From Cladorhizidae sp. MBARI D1340-BT2 (lineage: Eukaryota; Porifera; Demospongiae; Poecilosclerida; Cladorhizidae): DNA of 64,000 nucleotides. The stretch spans positions 7,853,173-7,917,172 of the forward strand of contig JAQNBH010000004.1 of the NCBI GenBank assembly GCA_028752905.1. Reading direction: 5' to 3'. Below are positions 47,057 to 58,312 of this stretch, piece after piece. Position numbers and translations under genes: made by a program. The notes below the pieces were generated by a model. The model did not search any database. It worked only from the letters and a program-made list of their open reading frames with translations, and was not told the origin of the DNA. Position 1 is the stretch's first letter; each line of letters begins with the position of its first letter.

Positions 47057-47646
47057 CACTCTCACCGCCATAAGCGCCTACAGGCGCAAACTCGACATAG
47101 CTCGCGTAAAAATTAATTAAAAATTATGCGGAACAAGCTACAGATTTAATTTGTTTTACCAGGGGGTGTGCGTAAGATAGCTCTAAACGTTAAAAATACA
47201 ATCAAAGAAAAATTCCAGGTCGCATGTGATTCCGAACTGGTCACGGCAACAAAAATATATATATATTTTTGACAATGATGACTTTAATTGACTGTGACCG
47301 TCCCGATAGCTTCTAGTGGCTCTTCTTCGGTGGAAAGCTGCAGAGCCATATACTGCAGACTCGCTATCAATCAAAATTCTACGGAGTAGAGGGAAAAAGT
47401 CGCTCCTGGATGGATCTCTGTTGTTAGTGACTTTTTTTATTTTACTGTTGTAGACATAGAGATGCATAACTTTTGTTTGCCTGCTTCAACAGAGCTGATT
47501 CATATACCAAGTTATAGCTCTTTCAATTTACAATCGAATGATATGCTTTGTTTCAAAATTTAATGGTTCCAAAAAAAGTTATGAAATTCAAAAAAAAAAT
47601 TTTTTAATTAAAAAAAGGTGTCGGGCTAAAGTTGGCGGTGAAAGAG
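47057..47646. mobile_element. piggyBac-like MITE
   Basis: 590 bp flanked by TTAA on both sides (47,053-47,056; 47,647-47,650). Terminal repeats cactctcaccgcca and, reading inward from the right, ctctttcaccgcca match at 12 of 14 positions. No transposase coding. Related internal sequence (cttcggtggaaagc, cctggatggat, cttcaacagag) recurs at 53,870-54,660. Confidence 0.75.
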
Positions 47647-48142
47647 TTAAGGAAATACCTTTCCTTAGTGAAATACTAGCAACTCGATGTATCTTCACCC
47701 TCCCTGATTCTACTCCTCTCCTATCATTCTGTCCTGATCCAGTATCGCATAATGCGAGTTTGTTGTACCTTGCACGTCATGTATTTATACACACAGAATG
47801 CCTTAAAAAAAAATTCATTTCTGCTGCTTGTCTTACATTCATATACGATGTTTGGCAGAGTTGGATGATGGCATATGTGTTAGTTTGCTTGTGTCTTGTG
47901 CTGTGCTGGAACAGGACCAAGGCTGTGAGCTCTACTCAAAGCTAGTCATATAATATATTATATATGATTTATATGCTTAATCTGTATGTAGATAGCATAT
48001 CCAGTGCACATGTATTTATATACACAAGTATACATAAATGATATGGAATGGTAGCTAGTCGTCAGTCTTGGGTTTGGTTAAAGTCGCTCAACCTTGGGTT
48101 TATAACGTGATCGGGTTTCGTAGGTTGAATCTCAGCAAAGAA

Positions 48143-48269
48143 TAAAATAAAAAATTAACCAAATTCATCAACAATTACTGATCGCGACAGCGCAGAAAGT
48201 TGGCCTAAAATAAAAAATTAACCAAATTCATCAACAATTACTGATCGCGACAGCGCAGAAAGTTGGCCT
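48143..48269. repeat. 63-bp tandem duplication
   Basis: Two near-identical copies starting taaaataaaaaattaacc and ending gcgcagaaagttggcct. Otherwise 47,651-48,450 shows no recognised gene. Confidence 0.85.
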
Positions 48270-48452
48270 TAATCTAATTTTTCCAATGCCCCCCTCAGGC
48301 ATATTGCATACTTGTCTTGGGGGGTTGGGAGGGGGGATTTTCTCTAGAAAATCCCCTTTCCTCCTCCCCTATATGGACATTGTAGCACACACTATATACA
48401 CTCCTCACAGAAGCACCAACACACTGGCCATTGACACACCCGAGACCAACAG

Positions 48453-49108
48453 CAATGCGCCAGACATCAACAGCAACACACCAGACATCAACAGCAACAC
48501 ACCAGAGATCAACAGCAACACACCAGACGTCAACACCAACACACCAGACGTCAACACACCAGACATCAACAGCAACACACCAGACGTCAACAGCAACACA
48601 CCAGATGTCAACAGCAACACACCAGACGTCAACACCAACACACCAGACGTCAACACACCAGACATCAACAGCAACACACCAGACGTCAACAGCAACACAC
48701 CAGATGTCAACAGCAACACACCAGACGTCAACACCAACACACCAGACGTCAACACACCAAACATCAACACACCAGACATCAACAGCAACACACCAGACAT
48801 CAACAGCAACACACCAGATGTCAACAGCAACACACCAGACGTCAACACCAACACACCAGACGTCAACACACCAAACATCAACACACCAGACGTCAACGGC
48901 AACACACCAGACATCAACAGCAACACACCAGATGTCAACAGCAACACACCAGACATCAACAGCAACACACCAGACATCAACAGAAACACACCAGACATCA
49001 ACAGCAACATACCAGACATCAACAGCAACACACCAGACATCAATAGCAACACACCAGACATCAACAGCAACACACCAGACATCAACAGCAACACACCAGA
49101 CATCAGCT
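48453..49108. repeat. 21-bp array with 15-bp variants
   Basis: About 32 units, core acatcaacagcaacacacc; shorter acgtcaacacacc units recur in a fixed order, giving higher-order blocks of ~120 bp. Ends ~60 bp downstream of the exon a donor. Confidence 0.93.
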
Positions 49109-49167
49109 TTCCATACTCGGCAAGAAAACTACACCACAAGCAAATGCAACATCTAATTAAAGCTCAC

Positions 49168-49266
49168 CTCGCCATCCTCCAAGGTTGCGATGGTGCTGTG
49201 GTAGCCGGACTTGTCCGAGGAGGAATAGAACATGGTGTCATAGTGACCAGTGGAGAGCAACCCGAC
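49168..49266 (-). CDS. SF3B1: SF3B1 exon a (N-terminal)
   Basis: 99 bp, phase 0 to 0, 33 codons beginning VGLLSTGHYD and ending TLEDGE, matching human residues from V31 (VGLDSTGYYD). The acceptor is a TG-rich tract ending TTGCCAG and the donor is GAG|GTGAGC. The exon that should carry the start codon and the first ~30 residues is not visible in the 14.7 kb upstream to the right edge, so the first intron is either longer than that or the small exon was missed. Confidence 0.85.
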
Positions 49267-49754
49267 CTGGCAACACACACACACACACACACACACACCT
49301 CACATTATAAGTTGTTTTGTGATGAAAACTTGAGGAAACAATTTCTGGCATCATCTCACTTCAACTTAATTAACACTTCAACCTGCACTATTTACATAAA
49401 TTAACATGCAGAAAATGCACCCAGGCGCAGATTTGCATAGTCGCGAGTCAAGAAATCCTATAATTGGTCCTCAACCGATAGAAGAAAAGAGGCTACCTTG
49501 CAAAGTTATTGGCTACAAGGAAAGTGGGAATCAAGTGCGTCTTCTTGGGGACTGGAGAAAGAACATCCATTGCTGCTGTTGCTTCTGACGACTTCCTTCA
49601 GGCCAATTCTTCAATGCATTTGTCTCATGTAAGTTTGTATACAACCAGGGCCCCTCCAGTCAGTGGTAGGGTCAGGAACTTTCTTAAAGTGCCTAAGATT
49701 AACCCCCCATCTTTCATAAAGAACTTGGGAAGGATAGCTGGAATTGATTTCGAT
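49267..49754. other. CA microsatellite and unassigned sequence
   Basis: A CA run (49,272-49,298) is the TG tract of the exon a acceptor. From ~49,560 a frame reads ASDDFLQANSSMHLSHVSLY, then SGRVRNFLKVPKINPPSFIK; not recognised, possibly remnant coding sequence. Confidence 0.4.
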
Positions 49755-49946
49755 CATGTGGCTACGAGGAAGCGGATCGTGTGGCTGCGAGGAAGCGGAT
49801 CGTGTGGCTGCGAGGAAGCGGATCGCGTGGCTGTGAGGAAGCCGATCATCATGTGGCTGCGAGGAAGCTGATCATCGTGTGGCTGCGAGGAAGCGGATCG
49901 TGTAGCTGCGAGGAAGCCGATCATCATGTGGCTGCGAGGAAGCCGA
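49755..49946 (+). repeat. 21/24-bp array left of R2-type element
   Basis: About nine units, core gtggctgcgaggaagc followed by ggatc or tgatcatc, giving 21- or 24-bp spacing. Stops at gaggaagccga, where the retroelement begins. Confidence 0.9.
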
Positions 49947-50118
49947 GAAAACGGTGATTTCCGCCGATTTAAGATCACCACTTACTTTTTTCTGAGGGGA
50001 TGGCGTGTTGCAAGGAACTGTGCTTGTGTTAAGGCTGGAAATGATTGTCATAATTGCGTCCCCAGTCTATCCCTCCTAAGCTAACCATCCGTCCACCAAC
50101 TCTAAAAGGACAGCACCT

Positions 50119-53100
50119 TTGACCTGTCCCAACATCCAGCCACAGGCTCAGGTCCAATCAAGCGTTGCCATAGATGCTACCCCTGCTGTTCCTCTAGGGT
50201 CCATCACTACTCCCTCCCATGCTTCTATGTCTGCCCCTGATTTTGCTCTACCTTCATCCTTGGCCTCAACTGCCTCTGTGCCCATCCCTCCCCTCCCACC
50301 TGCCTCCACACCCACTCTGTCCCTCCCATCAGAACAGTCCCAACTCTCCGAATGGAACTCTATCTTTGCAGCTCGCTCTACAACTCTTCGTCATATTCCC
50401 AAGGGTGCCTGAGACTCTTGGGCAAGTTTGGTTTGCGATGTTTTCACTTCTATCGGTGAAGATCCCTCCAATGTGGACAGCTGGGTCAAGTATTTTATTT
50501 TGCCTCGTTGTGTCCTGTTCAACCCTGTGAATGGGGCCAGACTACCATGGCGTGAATTGGTGAAGGTTGTGAAACTTCGTATTAGGAAATGGAAATCAGG
50601 TGATATTGCTGGCCTTTGGGCTGATATGCTAGCTGCCGAGGATAAGATATCCACGGGCAAGAGGAAGTGTAAGAAGCCCCCACATTCGGATACTCTACGT
50701 GCCTCCAATGCAAGACGTGCCAGTCGGGCAACCCAGGATGGCCAGTACAGGAAAGGTATCCAGGCTCTGACTTTAGCTCCAGCTTCACGTGAAATCCTGG
50801 ACGAGTTACTATCGAAACACCCTCAGTCGAAATCCTGGACAAGTTACTATCGAAACACCCTCAGTCTCCACCCAGCCTCATTCCTCCATCACCAGTTCCA
50901 TCGTCTATCAGAGTGTCTGAGTCTGTGGTTGCTAAGGCGCTGCGATCTTTCCCCAGTGATTCCTCCCCGGGTCCCTCTTTGTTCCGTGCTAACCATTTTA
51001 GGGAGGCAGCATTCTGTCCATCTCCCGACCTCGGCAATCGTGTCCTGAAAGTTATCACCGCTACTGTCAACCTCCTCTGTGCTGGTTGTGCCCCTCCTGA
51101 GGTTGCCACTCATCTCTGCAGCGCTACCCTGCTCGCTTGCCAGAAGAAAGAGGGAGGACACCGTCCGATTGCGGTGGGTGAGGTCCTTCGTCGACTCACC
51201 TCCAAGTGCCTCTCCCGCTCGGTTCAGTCTGAGGCCTTCAGTGTCCTTACACCCTTGCAGGTTGGAGTGGGGGTCAACGTGGGGTGTGAGGCAATTGTTC
51301 ACTCAGTTTCCAGCATGTTGGAGAACCCAGATCTCAGTCCTGACTCACGTTGGACTCTGCTCCTTGATTTCGCTAATGCTTTTAATAGCATAGATTGTGA
51401 ATGCATGTTTCAGGAGGTTAGAAAACACATCCCTGACCTGTCCAATTGGGTGGAGAGTAGCTATGGCTCACAACCTTTGCTCCACTTCGGTGAGCACACG
51501 ACGCTCAGTTGTTGTGGGGTTCAGCAAGGCGATCCACTGGGCCCTCTGTGCTTCTCTCTCACTCTTCACCCGATTGTTGAAAGAATCAAGAGGGAGGTAC
51601 CTGGCCTGCTCATCAACACCTGGTACCTGGATGATGGGACTTTGTGTGGTTCTCCTGAGGATCTGGCCTTGGCCTTGAAGATTGTAGAGGAAGATGGCCC
51701 TCCCCGAGGTCTCAATCTCACGTTCAAAGTCCCTACTTTTCATCCCTGAAAATGGTGACTCATCCCTTAACCAACTACCACAGGAAATTCCGGTTTCAAG
51801 GAGCGGCTTTTGCCTGCTTGGATGCCCCATTGGTTCTGCGACTTTCTGTGAATCCGCTATGCTTTTAAGAGAGTGGAAAAAATACGGGCCTCTGTGGCCC
51901 GTTTGCAAGACTTGGAAGACTCACAGTTTGAAATAACCCTCCTTCGTTCTTGCCTGGCTCTCCCTAAGTTTATTTTCCCCTTGAGATGCTGTCCTCCTGC
52001 TCTCACTCTTGAGGCCACCAAGGCTTTCGATCTTCTAATGAGGGATACGCTATCAGACATTGCAGGAGGGTCTCTATCTGAATGGTCCTGGCAAAAGGCA
52101 TCCCTTCCAAGCTGCTTAGGCGGTCTCAAACTCCGGCTGGCGAGTCTCTCCATGCACCAGCTGCCTACCTCAGCTCTCTTGACACGTCTCGCCACCTGGT
52201 TGCCAGGATCTTGGGTTACCAACCAGCTTTTTCCGTCCATCTGCCTGGAGCTGTGGATGACTTAGCAACTGCGGCTAAGATGCCTCAGTGGCGCTCTTTG
52301 GAGGACATCGACATCCCCCTCCGACGGTGTCCCCTGTCCAGGAGAATAGATGAAATATCATATAACCTGCTCCTAGATTCGGCTCCAGACAACAGATCAC
52401 GTGCCCTCGCTCTCTCCTCCTCACTTCCACATGCAGGGGACTGGCTAAATGTCGTCCCTTCCCCAGCCCTAGGTCTCCACCTTCATGACCTGGAGTTTGG
52501 TCTTTGCCTCAACTACTGGCTGGGCCTCAGGATGTTTTCTGGTGATCTGCCAGATCTGTGACCGCTCCAGATGCTTTTGGTGATCATCAGGTAGGATGCG
52601 GTGGGAATGGTGACTGGATACATAGGCATGATGCCCTCAGAGATGCCCTCTTCAATGCTGCCCAGTCTGCAGCTCTGGCACCTAGGAGGGGCTAGGTTCC
52701 ATCTCTCATTCCTGGTCCGCGCAGCCGCCAAGCCGACACCTATCTCCCAAATTGGGCTAGGGGGCGTCCTGCAGCTTTGGATGTGACGGTGATATCAACA
52801 ATGCAACCTCTCACACTTGCCGGAGCCGCCACCACCAAGGGCCATGCACTGCAAGTAGGTGAGGAGAGGAAGCTGGCCGCCCACAGTGATGCTTGTCGTT
52901 CCGTGGGAGTCGAGTTTAGCCCCCTCGTGGTGGAATCGCTAGGTGGCTGGAGCGAAGAAGCCACCATTACCATCTCCAGAATCGGCCATCAGTTGGGACA
53001 GCGCTCAAGATCAGCTCCGACAGAAACAACCCGCCACCTCTACCAACGTCTGGCTCTATGTCTGTGGAAGGCAAATGCTGCCATGTGGTCACGCAGGCTA

Positions 53101-53137
53101 CCACCATGTTCTGCGTGGGTTGATGGCAGTATTTAAC
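50119..53137 (+). pseudogene. RT/endonuclease ORF of R2-type element
   Basis: RT landmarks: SFPSDSSPGPSLFRANHFRE, ATLLACQKKEGGHRPIAVGE, VLRRLTSKCLSR, LLLDFANAFNS (first catalytic Asp ~51,366), GVQQGDPLGPLCFS, and an intact YLDD box (51,624-51,635). Endonuclease landmarks: a Cys/His cluster before HRHDALRDALF (52,621), then ADTYLPNW and ALDVTVIST (Asp near 52,735 and 52,780), the expected PD...D arrangement with Pro replaced by Ala. Damage: in-frame TGA at 50,410, a 38-bp duplication that shifts frame at 50,829, frameshifts near 51,720, 51,875, 52,130 and 52,570, and TAG at 52,693. Damage is light compared with the first element, so this is a younger copy. Confidence 0.88.
50791..50866 (+). 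repeat. 38-bp tandem duplication inside RT ORF
   Basis: Two head-to-tail 38-bp copies (each starting gaaatcctggac and ending ccctcagtc) differing at one base. The first encodes EILDELLSKHPQS; the second shifts the frame by two. Related proteins have the segment once. Confidence 0.92.
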
Positions 53138-53231
53138 TCCCCCCCCCATCATCAACTATTAACTTTACAATCTCACTTTGAATGTGATGTAGAACTAGTA
53201 TAATAAAAATAATATGCCGTGGGATTATTGC

Positions 53232-53359
53232 GTCATCATGTGGCTGCGAGGAAGCTGATCATCGTATGGCTGCGAGGAAGCTGATCATCATGTGGCTGCG
53301 AAGAAGCTGATCATCGTGTGGCTGTGAGGAAGCCGATCATCATGTGGCTGCGAGGAAGC
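53232..53359 (+). repeat. 21/24-bp array right of R2-type element
   Basis: Five to six units with the same core gtggctgcgaggaagc as the left array and the same tgatcatc spacer, resuming directly after the 3' end of the retroelement. Confidence 0.9.
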
Positions 53360-53649
53360 AACCTTCCTATTACTGCCAGTAGTCGGCTCAGCCTACAAAT
53401 CTTGACGTGCTCCGCTCACTCGTAGCAGACTGTGGAACAATCGTCCTCAAAGCTCTTTCCTGTGTGCTATTAATATCAGGTGTTGCAATGCTATAGTGGG
53501 TGTGACTTTTGAAATGTGAGAGTAGTTCAAAGAAAGAAGTGCAGAAAGATCCCCTCCCCCTCCCCCTCCCCACCCACCTTTAAAGACGAAGCACTTCCCT
53601 TGAACTGTTCATCACGGCGCAGCTGATAGCATCATTCTTGCACAGACTT

Positions 53650-54730
53650 CACAACGGTGTCATTAGGAGGTCAACCAATTAGCGTCATATAGCGCAAAAT
53701 CAAAATTGGACATCGTTGGGAGAAAAAAATTAAATCGAAAAATTTCGATTGGGCGCCCACTCTCCTCTTGCGCATGCCCAATAGACGACATGATGATGTA
53801 AATTAGCCTTACTCCCTGATAGATTGCGCATGTGGGAAAAATTAAAAAGGTTGTTTTTTTACGGCTCTTCCTTTGCTACGGTTTCTGGAAGTTCTTCTTC
53901 GGTGGAAAGCAGCACAGGCACGTGCTTACCACGAGTCAGTCTGAGTGCCTTCACTTTTGAAGGACCTGGATGGATTTCATTGGTATAAGTTTTGTTGTAG
54001 ATATATGTGATATGATCTGAGAAAAGGGCCTACTTCGCCAAAAAACACACAAAAAATAGTGTTATTGGCGTATTGGCGTGAGGTTAAAGTGCAAGGATAG
54101 CTAAGTGGAATGGTACTGGAATTCTGCCGGCTTGATCTAATGCATTCTAAAGTTATACACAGTTTTGCTTCCGAGAAAATGCATATTGATATTTCCCTTG
54201 TGTTGTTTACGTGAAACTCCGAGCCATGCATTGATGACATCACGTTTTCAATCGCTACGCGGTTTATTTAGGTTGCTATGGAAACCGAAGGGAAATTCAC
54301 ATGTGCCCGTATTTCCACTTCGTGTACGCGGTAGCTTCGCGTGGTTTCTCTGTTTTTTTAAGATTTTTTTGTTTTTTTACTGCTCGCTTGGATGGAAGGA
54401 AGCGCTTCTTGGCCTTGAAACTTTGCAGAAAGATAGAGCAATGATCCAAGATGCCTCTGAGGTAATTTGTGGAAATTTTAAGATTCATAACCTTGGTAGC
54501 TATTTCAGGTCCTAGTGCAAAATCAGTTTTGGGCGAAGCGGTACTTTTCTCGGATCGTATCACATATAGCGATGTAGCACTGTGTAGTTTTAGTTAGCTT
54601 ACTTCAACAGAGATGATTCTTGTACCAAACGGCAGCTTATGGCATTTCCATTCTAATTATAGGAACAGTTAGAGAAGTTTACTCTTTACAATTAAAAAAA
54701 GTTATAGCTAAAAATATAATTACTACTACA
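53650..54730. mobile_element. Relative of the piggyBac-like MITE with nested insert
   Basis: Shares in order with the 47-kb element the blocks ttcttcggtggaaagc (~53,895), cctggatggat (~53,967), gttgtagat (~53,994) and cttcaacagagatgattc (~54,602). Between the last two lies ~570 bp bounded by inverted repeats, so a second element seems to have inserted into this copy. Its own ends are not identified. Confidence 0.45.
54001..54570. mobile_element. Foldback-type insert with ~39-bp inverted ends
   Basis: The sequence at 54,001-54,039 (atatatgtgatatgatctga, gaaaagg, tacttcgcc) is the imperfect reverse complement of 54,531-54,570 (gggcgaagcggtacttttct, cggatcgtatcacatatagc). The ~490 bp between shows no coding sequence I recognise. 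Confidence 0.55.
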
Positions 54731-54877
54731 AAGTACAAAGTCTGAGTTCAATAGGTCAAGGATTATTGGACGTCCCAAGATCAGAGCAGCTTACCAACAA
54801 ATTTTGGCTAAGGCTAGCACCCACATACGCCCTAGGGCTAGGGCAGCAGTTGCAATGCCACTCTTATTGACTGTAAT

Positions 54878-55435
54878 TACAGGGCTAGGGCTAGGGCATC
54901 CATATGTCTCCAGGATGTAGGGCTAGGGCTAGGGCATCCATATGTCTCCAGGATGTAGGGCTAGGGCTAGGGCATCCATATGTCTCCAGGATGTAGGGCT
55001 AGGGCTAGGGCATCCATATGTCTCCAGGATGTAGGGCTAGGGCTAGGGCATCCATATGTCTCCAGGATGTAGGGCTAGGGCTAGGGCATCCATATGTCTC
55101 CAGGATGCAGGGCTAGGGCTAGGGCATCTGCATGACTCCAGGATGCAGGGCTAGGGCTAGGGCATCCATATGTCTCCAGGATGTAGGGCTAGGGCTAGGG
55201 CATCCATATGTCTCCAGGATGTAGGGCTAGGGCTAGGGCATCCATATGTCTCCAGGATAGGACTAGGGCTAGGGCATCTGCATGACTCCAGGATGCAGGG
55301 CTAGGGCTAGGGCATCCATATGTCTCCAGGATGTAGGGCTAGGGCTAGGGCATCCATATGTCTCCAGGATGTAGGGCTAGAGCTAGGGCATCCATATGTC
55401 TCCAGGATGTAGGGCTAGGGCTAGGGCATCTGCAT
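54878..55435. repeat. 38-bp array with telomere-like GGGCTA core
   Basis: About 14 units, each containing tagggctagggctagggcat and ccatatgtctccagg. The TAGGGC triplet resembles but is not the TTAGGG animal telomere repeat. Confidence 0.93.
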
Positions 55436-55454
55436 GACTTCCTGTAATCCATAA

Positions 55455-58312
55455 ACTGGGCTATGCAAGACAGGCCTCCTGTACTCCATGAAGGCTGGGC
55501 TATGCAAGACAAGCTTCCTGTACTTCATGAAGGCTGGGCTATGCAAGACAGGCTTCCTGTACTCCATGAAGGCTGGGCTATGCAAGACAGGCTTCCTGTA
55601 CTCCATGAAGGCTGGGCTATGCAAGACAGGCTTCCTGTACTCCATGAAGGCTGGGCTATGCAAGACAAGCTTCCTGTACTTCATGAAGGCTGGGCTATGC
55701 AAGACAGGCTTCCTGTACTCCATGAAGGCTGGGCTATGCAAGACAGGCCTCCTGTACTCCATGAAGGCTGGGCTATGCTAGACAGGCTTCCTGTACTGCA
55801 TGAAGGCTGGGCTATGCAAGACAAGCTTCCTGTACTCCATGAAGGCTGGGCTATGCAAGACAGGCTTCCTGTACTCCATGAAGGCTGGGCTATGCAAGAC
55901 AGGCTTCCTGTACTCCATGAAGGCTGGGCTATGCAAGACTGGCTTCCTGTACTTCATGAAGGCTGGACAGGCTTCCTGTACTTCATGAAGGCTGGGCTAT
56001 GCAAGACAGGCCTCCTGTACTCCATGAAGGCTTGGCTATGCAAGACAGGCTTCCTGTACTCCATGAAGGCTGGACTATGCAAGACAGGCTTCCTGTACTG
56101 CATGAAGGCTGGGCTATGCAAGACAGACTTCCTGTACTCCATGAAGGCTGGGCTATGCAAGACAGGCTTCCTGTACTCCATCATGAAGGCTGGGCTATGC
56201 AAGACAGGCTTCCTGTACTGCATGAAGGCTGGGCTATGCAAGACAGACTTCCTGTACTCCATGAAGGCTGGGCTATGCAAGACAGGCTTCCTGTACTCCA
56301 TGAAGGCTGGGCTATGCAAGACAGGCCTCCTGTACTCCATGAAGGCTGGGCTATGCAAGACAAGCTTCCTGTACTTCATGAAGGCTGGGCTATGCAAGAC
56401 AGGCTTCCTGTACTCCATGAAGGCTGGGCTATGCAAGACAGGCTTCCTGTACTCCATGAAGGCTGGGCTATGCAAGACAGGCTTCCTGTACTCCATGAAG
56501 GCTGGGCTATGCAAGACAAGCTTCCTGTACTTCATGAAGGCTGGGCTATGCAAGACAGGCTTCCTGTACTCCATGAAGGCTGGGCTATGCAAGACAGGCC
56601 TCCTGTACTCCATGAAGGCTGGGCTATGCTAGACAGGCTTCCTGTACTGCATGAAGGCTGGGCTATGCAAGACAAGCTTCCTGTACTCCATGAAGGCTGG
56701 GCTATGCAAGACAGGCTTCCTGTACTCCATGAAGGCTGGGCTATGCAAGACAGGCTTCCTGTACTCCATGAAGGCTGGGCTATGCAAGACTGGCTTCCTG
56801 TACTTCATGAAGGCTGGACAGGCTTCCTGTACTTCATGAAGGCTGGGCTATGCAAGACAGGCCTCCTGTACTCCATGAAGGCTTGGCTATGCAAGACAGG
56901 CTTCCTGTACTCCATGAAGGCTGGACTATGCAAGACAGGCTTCCTGTACTGCATGAAGGCTGGGCTATGCAAGACAGACTTCCTGTACTCCATGAAGGCT
57001 GGGCTATGCAAGACAGGCTTCCTGTACTCCATCATGAAGGCTGGGCTATGCAAGACAGGCTTCCTGTACTGCATGAAGGCTGGGCTATGCAAGACAGACT
57101 TCCTGTACTCCATGAAGGCTGGGCTATGCAAGACAGGCTTCCTGTACTCCATGAAGGCTGGGCTATGCAAGACAGGCCTCCTGTACTCCATGAAGGCTTG
57201 GCTATGCAAGACAGGCTTCCTGTACTCCATGAAGGCTGGACTATGCAAGACAGGCTTCCTGTACTGCATGAAGGCTGGGCTATGCAAGACAGGCCTCCTG
57301 TACTTCATGAAGGCTGGGCTATGCAAGACAGGCCTCCTGTACTCCATGAAGGCTGGGCTATGCAAGACAAGCTTCCTGTACTCCATCATGAAGGCTGGAC
57401 AAGCTTCCTGTACTCCATGAAGGCTGGGCTATGCAAGACAGGCTTCCTGTACTCCATGAAGGCTGGGCTATGCAAGACAGGCTTCCTGTACTCCATGAAG
57501 GCTGGGCTATGCAAGACAGGCTTCCTGTACTCCATCATGAAGGCTGGACAAGCTTCCTGTACTCCATGAAGGCTGGGCTATGCAAGACAAGCTTCCTATA
57601 CTCCATGAAGGCTGGACAAGCTTCCCGTACTCCATGAAGGTTGGGCTATGCAAGACAGGCTTCCTGTACTCCATGAAGGCTGGGCTATGCAAGACAGGCC
57701 TCCTGTACTCCATGAAGGCTTGGCTATGCAAGACAGGCTTCCTGTACTCCATGAAGGCTGGACTATGCAAGACAGGCTTCCTGTACTGCATGAAGGCTGG
57801 GCTATGCAAGCAGGCTTCCTGTACTCCATGAAGGCTGGGCTATGCAAGACAGGCTTCCTGTACTCCATCATGAAGGCTGGGCTATGCAAGGCAAGCTTCC
57901 TGTACTCCATGAAGGCTGAGCTATGCTAGACAAGCTTCCTGTACTCCATCATGAAGGCTGGACTATGCAAGACAAGCTTCCTGTACTCCATCATGAAGGC
58001 TGGACTAGGCAAGACAAGCTTCCTGTACTCCATCATGAAGGCTGGGTATAGACAGGCCTCCTGTACTCCATGAAGGCTGGGCTATGCTTGACAAGCTTCC
58101 TGTACTTCATGAAGGCTGGACAAGCTTCCTGTACTCCATGAAGGCTGGGCTATGCAAGACAGGCTTCCTGTACTCCATGAAGGCTGGGCTATGCAAGACA
58201 GGCCTCCTGTACTCCATGAAGGCTGGGCTATGCAAGACAGGCTTCCTGTACTCCATGAAGGCTGGACAAGCTTCCTGTACTCCATGAAGGCTGGGCTATG
58301 CAAGACAGGCTT
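55455..58312. repeat. 39-bp array, ~73 units
   Basis: Unit core caggcttcctgtactccatg plus aaggctgggctatgcaaga. Shorter units and catcatg insertions are scattered. A block of at least 850 bp is duplicated at an offset of 851 bp. Unit length of 13 codons keeps frames open on both strands; no real gene. Confidence 0.95.

Larger units (their letters stand above)
13506..49266 (-). other. SF3B1: SF3B1 gene (partial), ten internal exons
   Basis: SF3B1 is the HEAT-repeat scaffold of SF3b in the U2 snRNP; it clamps the branch-site helix during spliceosome assembly in the nucleus. Ten exons read in order on the minus strand, all with GT-AG borders and compatible phases, and align collinearly with human residues about 31-790. 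Seen in order: the N-terminal STGHYD segment, the TPG/RWD-rich region, the p14-binding [10 protein letters not shown] segment and the start of the HEAT domain. Introns run from ~0.27 kb to 17 kb and nearly all contain tandem arrays. The initiator exon and the part from the residue equivalent to human 791 onward are not found; at least 13.5 kb of further intron lies between the last visible exon and the left edge. No stop or frameshift is seen in any exon, so the gene looks functional. Identification is by recognition of the family, without an alignment program. Confidence 0.95.
49947..53231 (+). mobile_element. R2-type non-LTR retroelement, inactivated
   Basis: A ~3.3-kb element lying between two blocks of one minisatellite. 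One long coding region (about 50,100-53,140) contains an N-terminal Pro/Ser-rich part, the conserved SIGEDPSNVDSWVKYFILPR and ALTLAPASREILDELLSKHP segments, a full RT domain and a C-terminal restriction-like endonuclease. The 5' part is ~150 bp; the 3' part is short and ends in an AT-rich stretch (ataataaaaataatatg, ~53,200). Such endonuclease-bearing elements are usually target-specific. There is no poly-A tail and no clear target duplication because both borders are repeats. Confidence 0.85.

Noticed and set aside
54878..55435. Interstitial telomere
   Set aside because: Core is TAGGGC with a 20-bp spacer in each unit, not TTAGGG runs.
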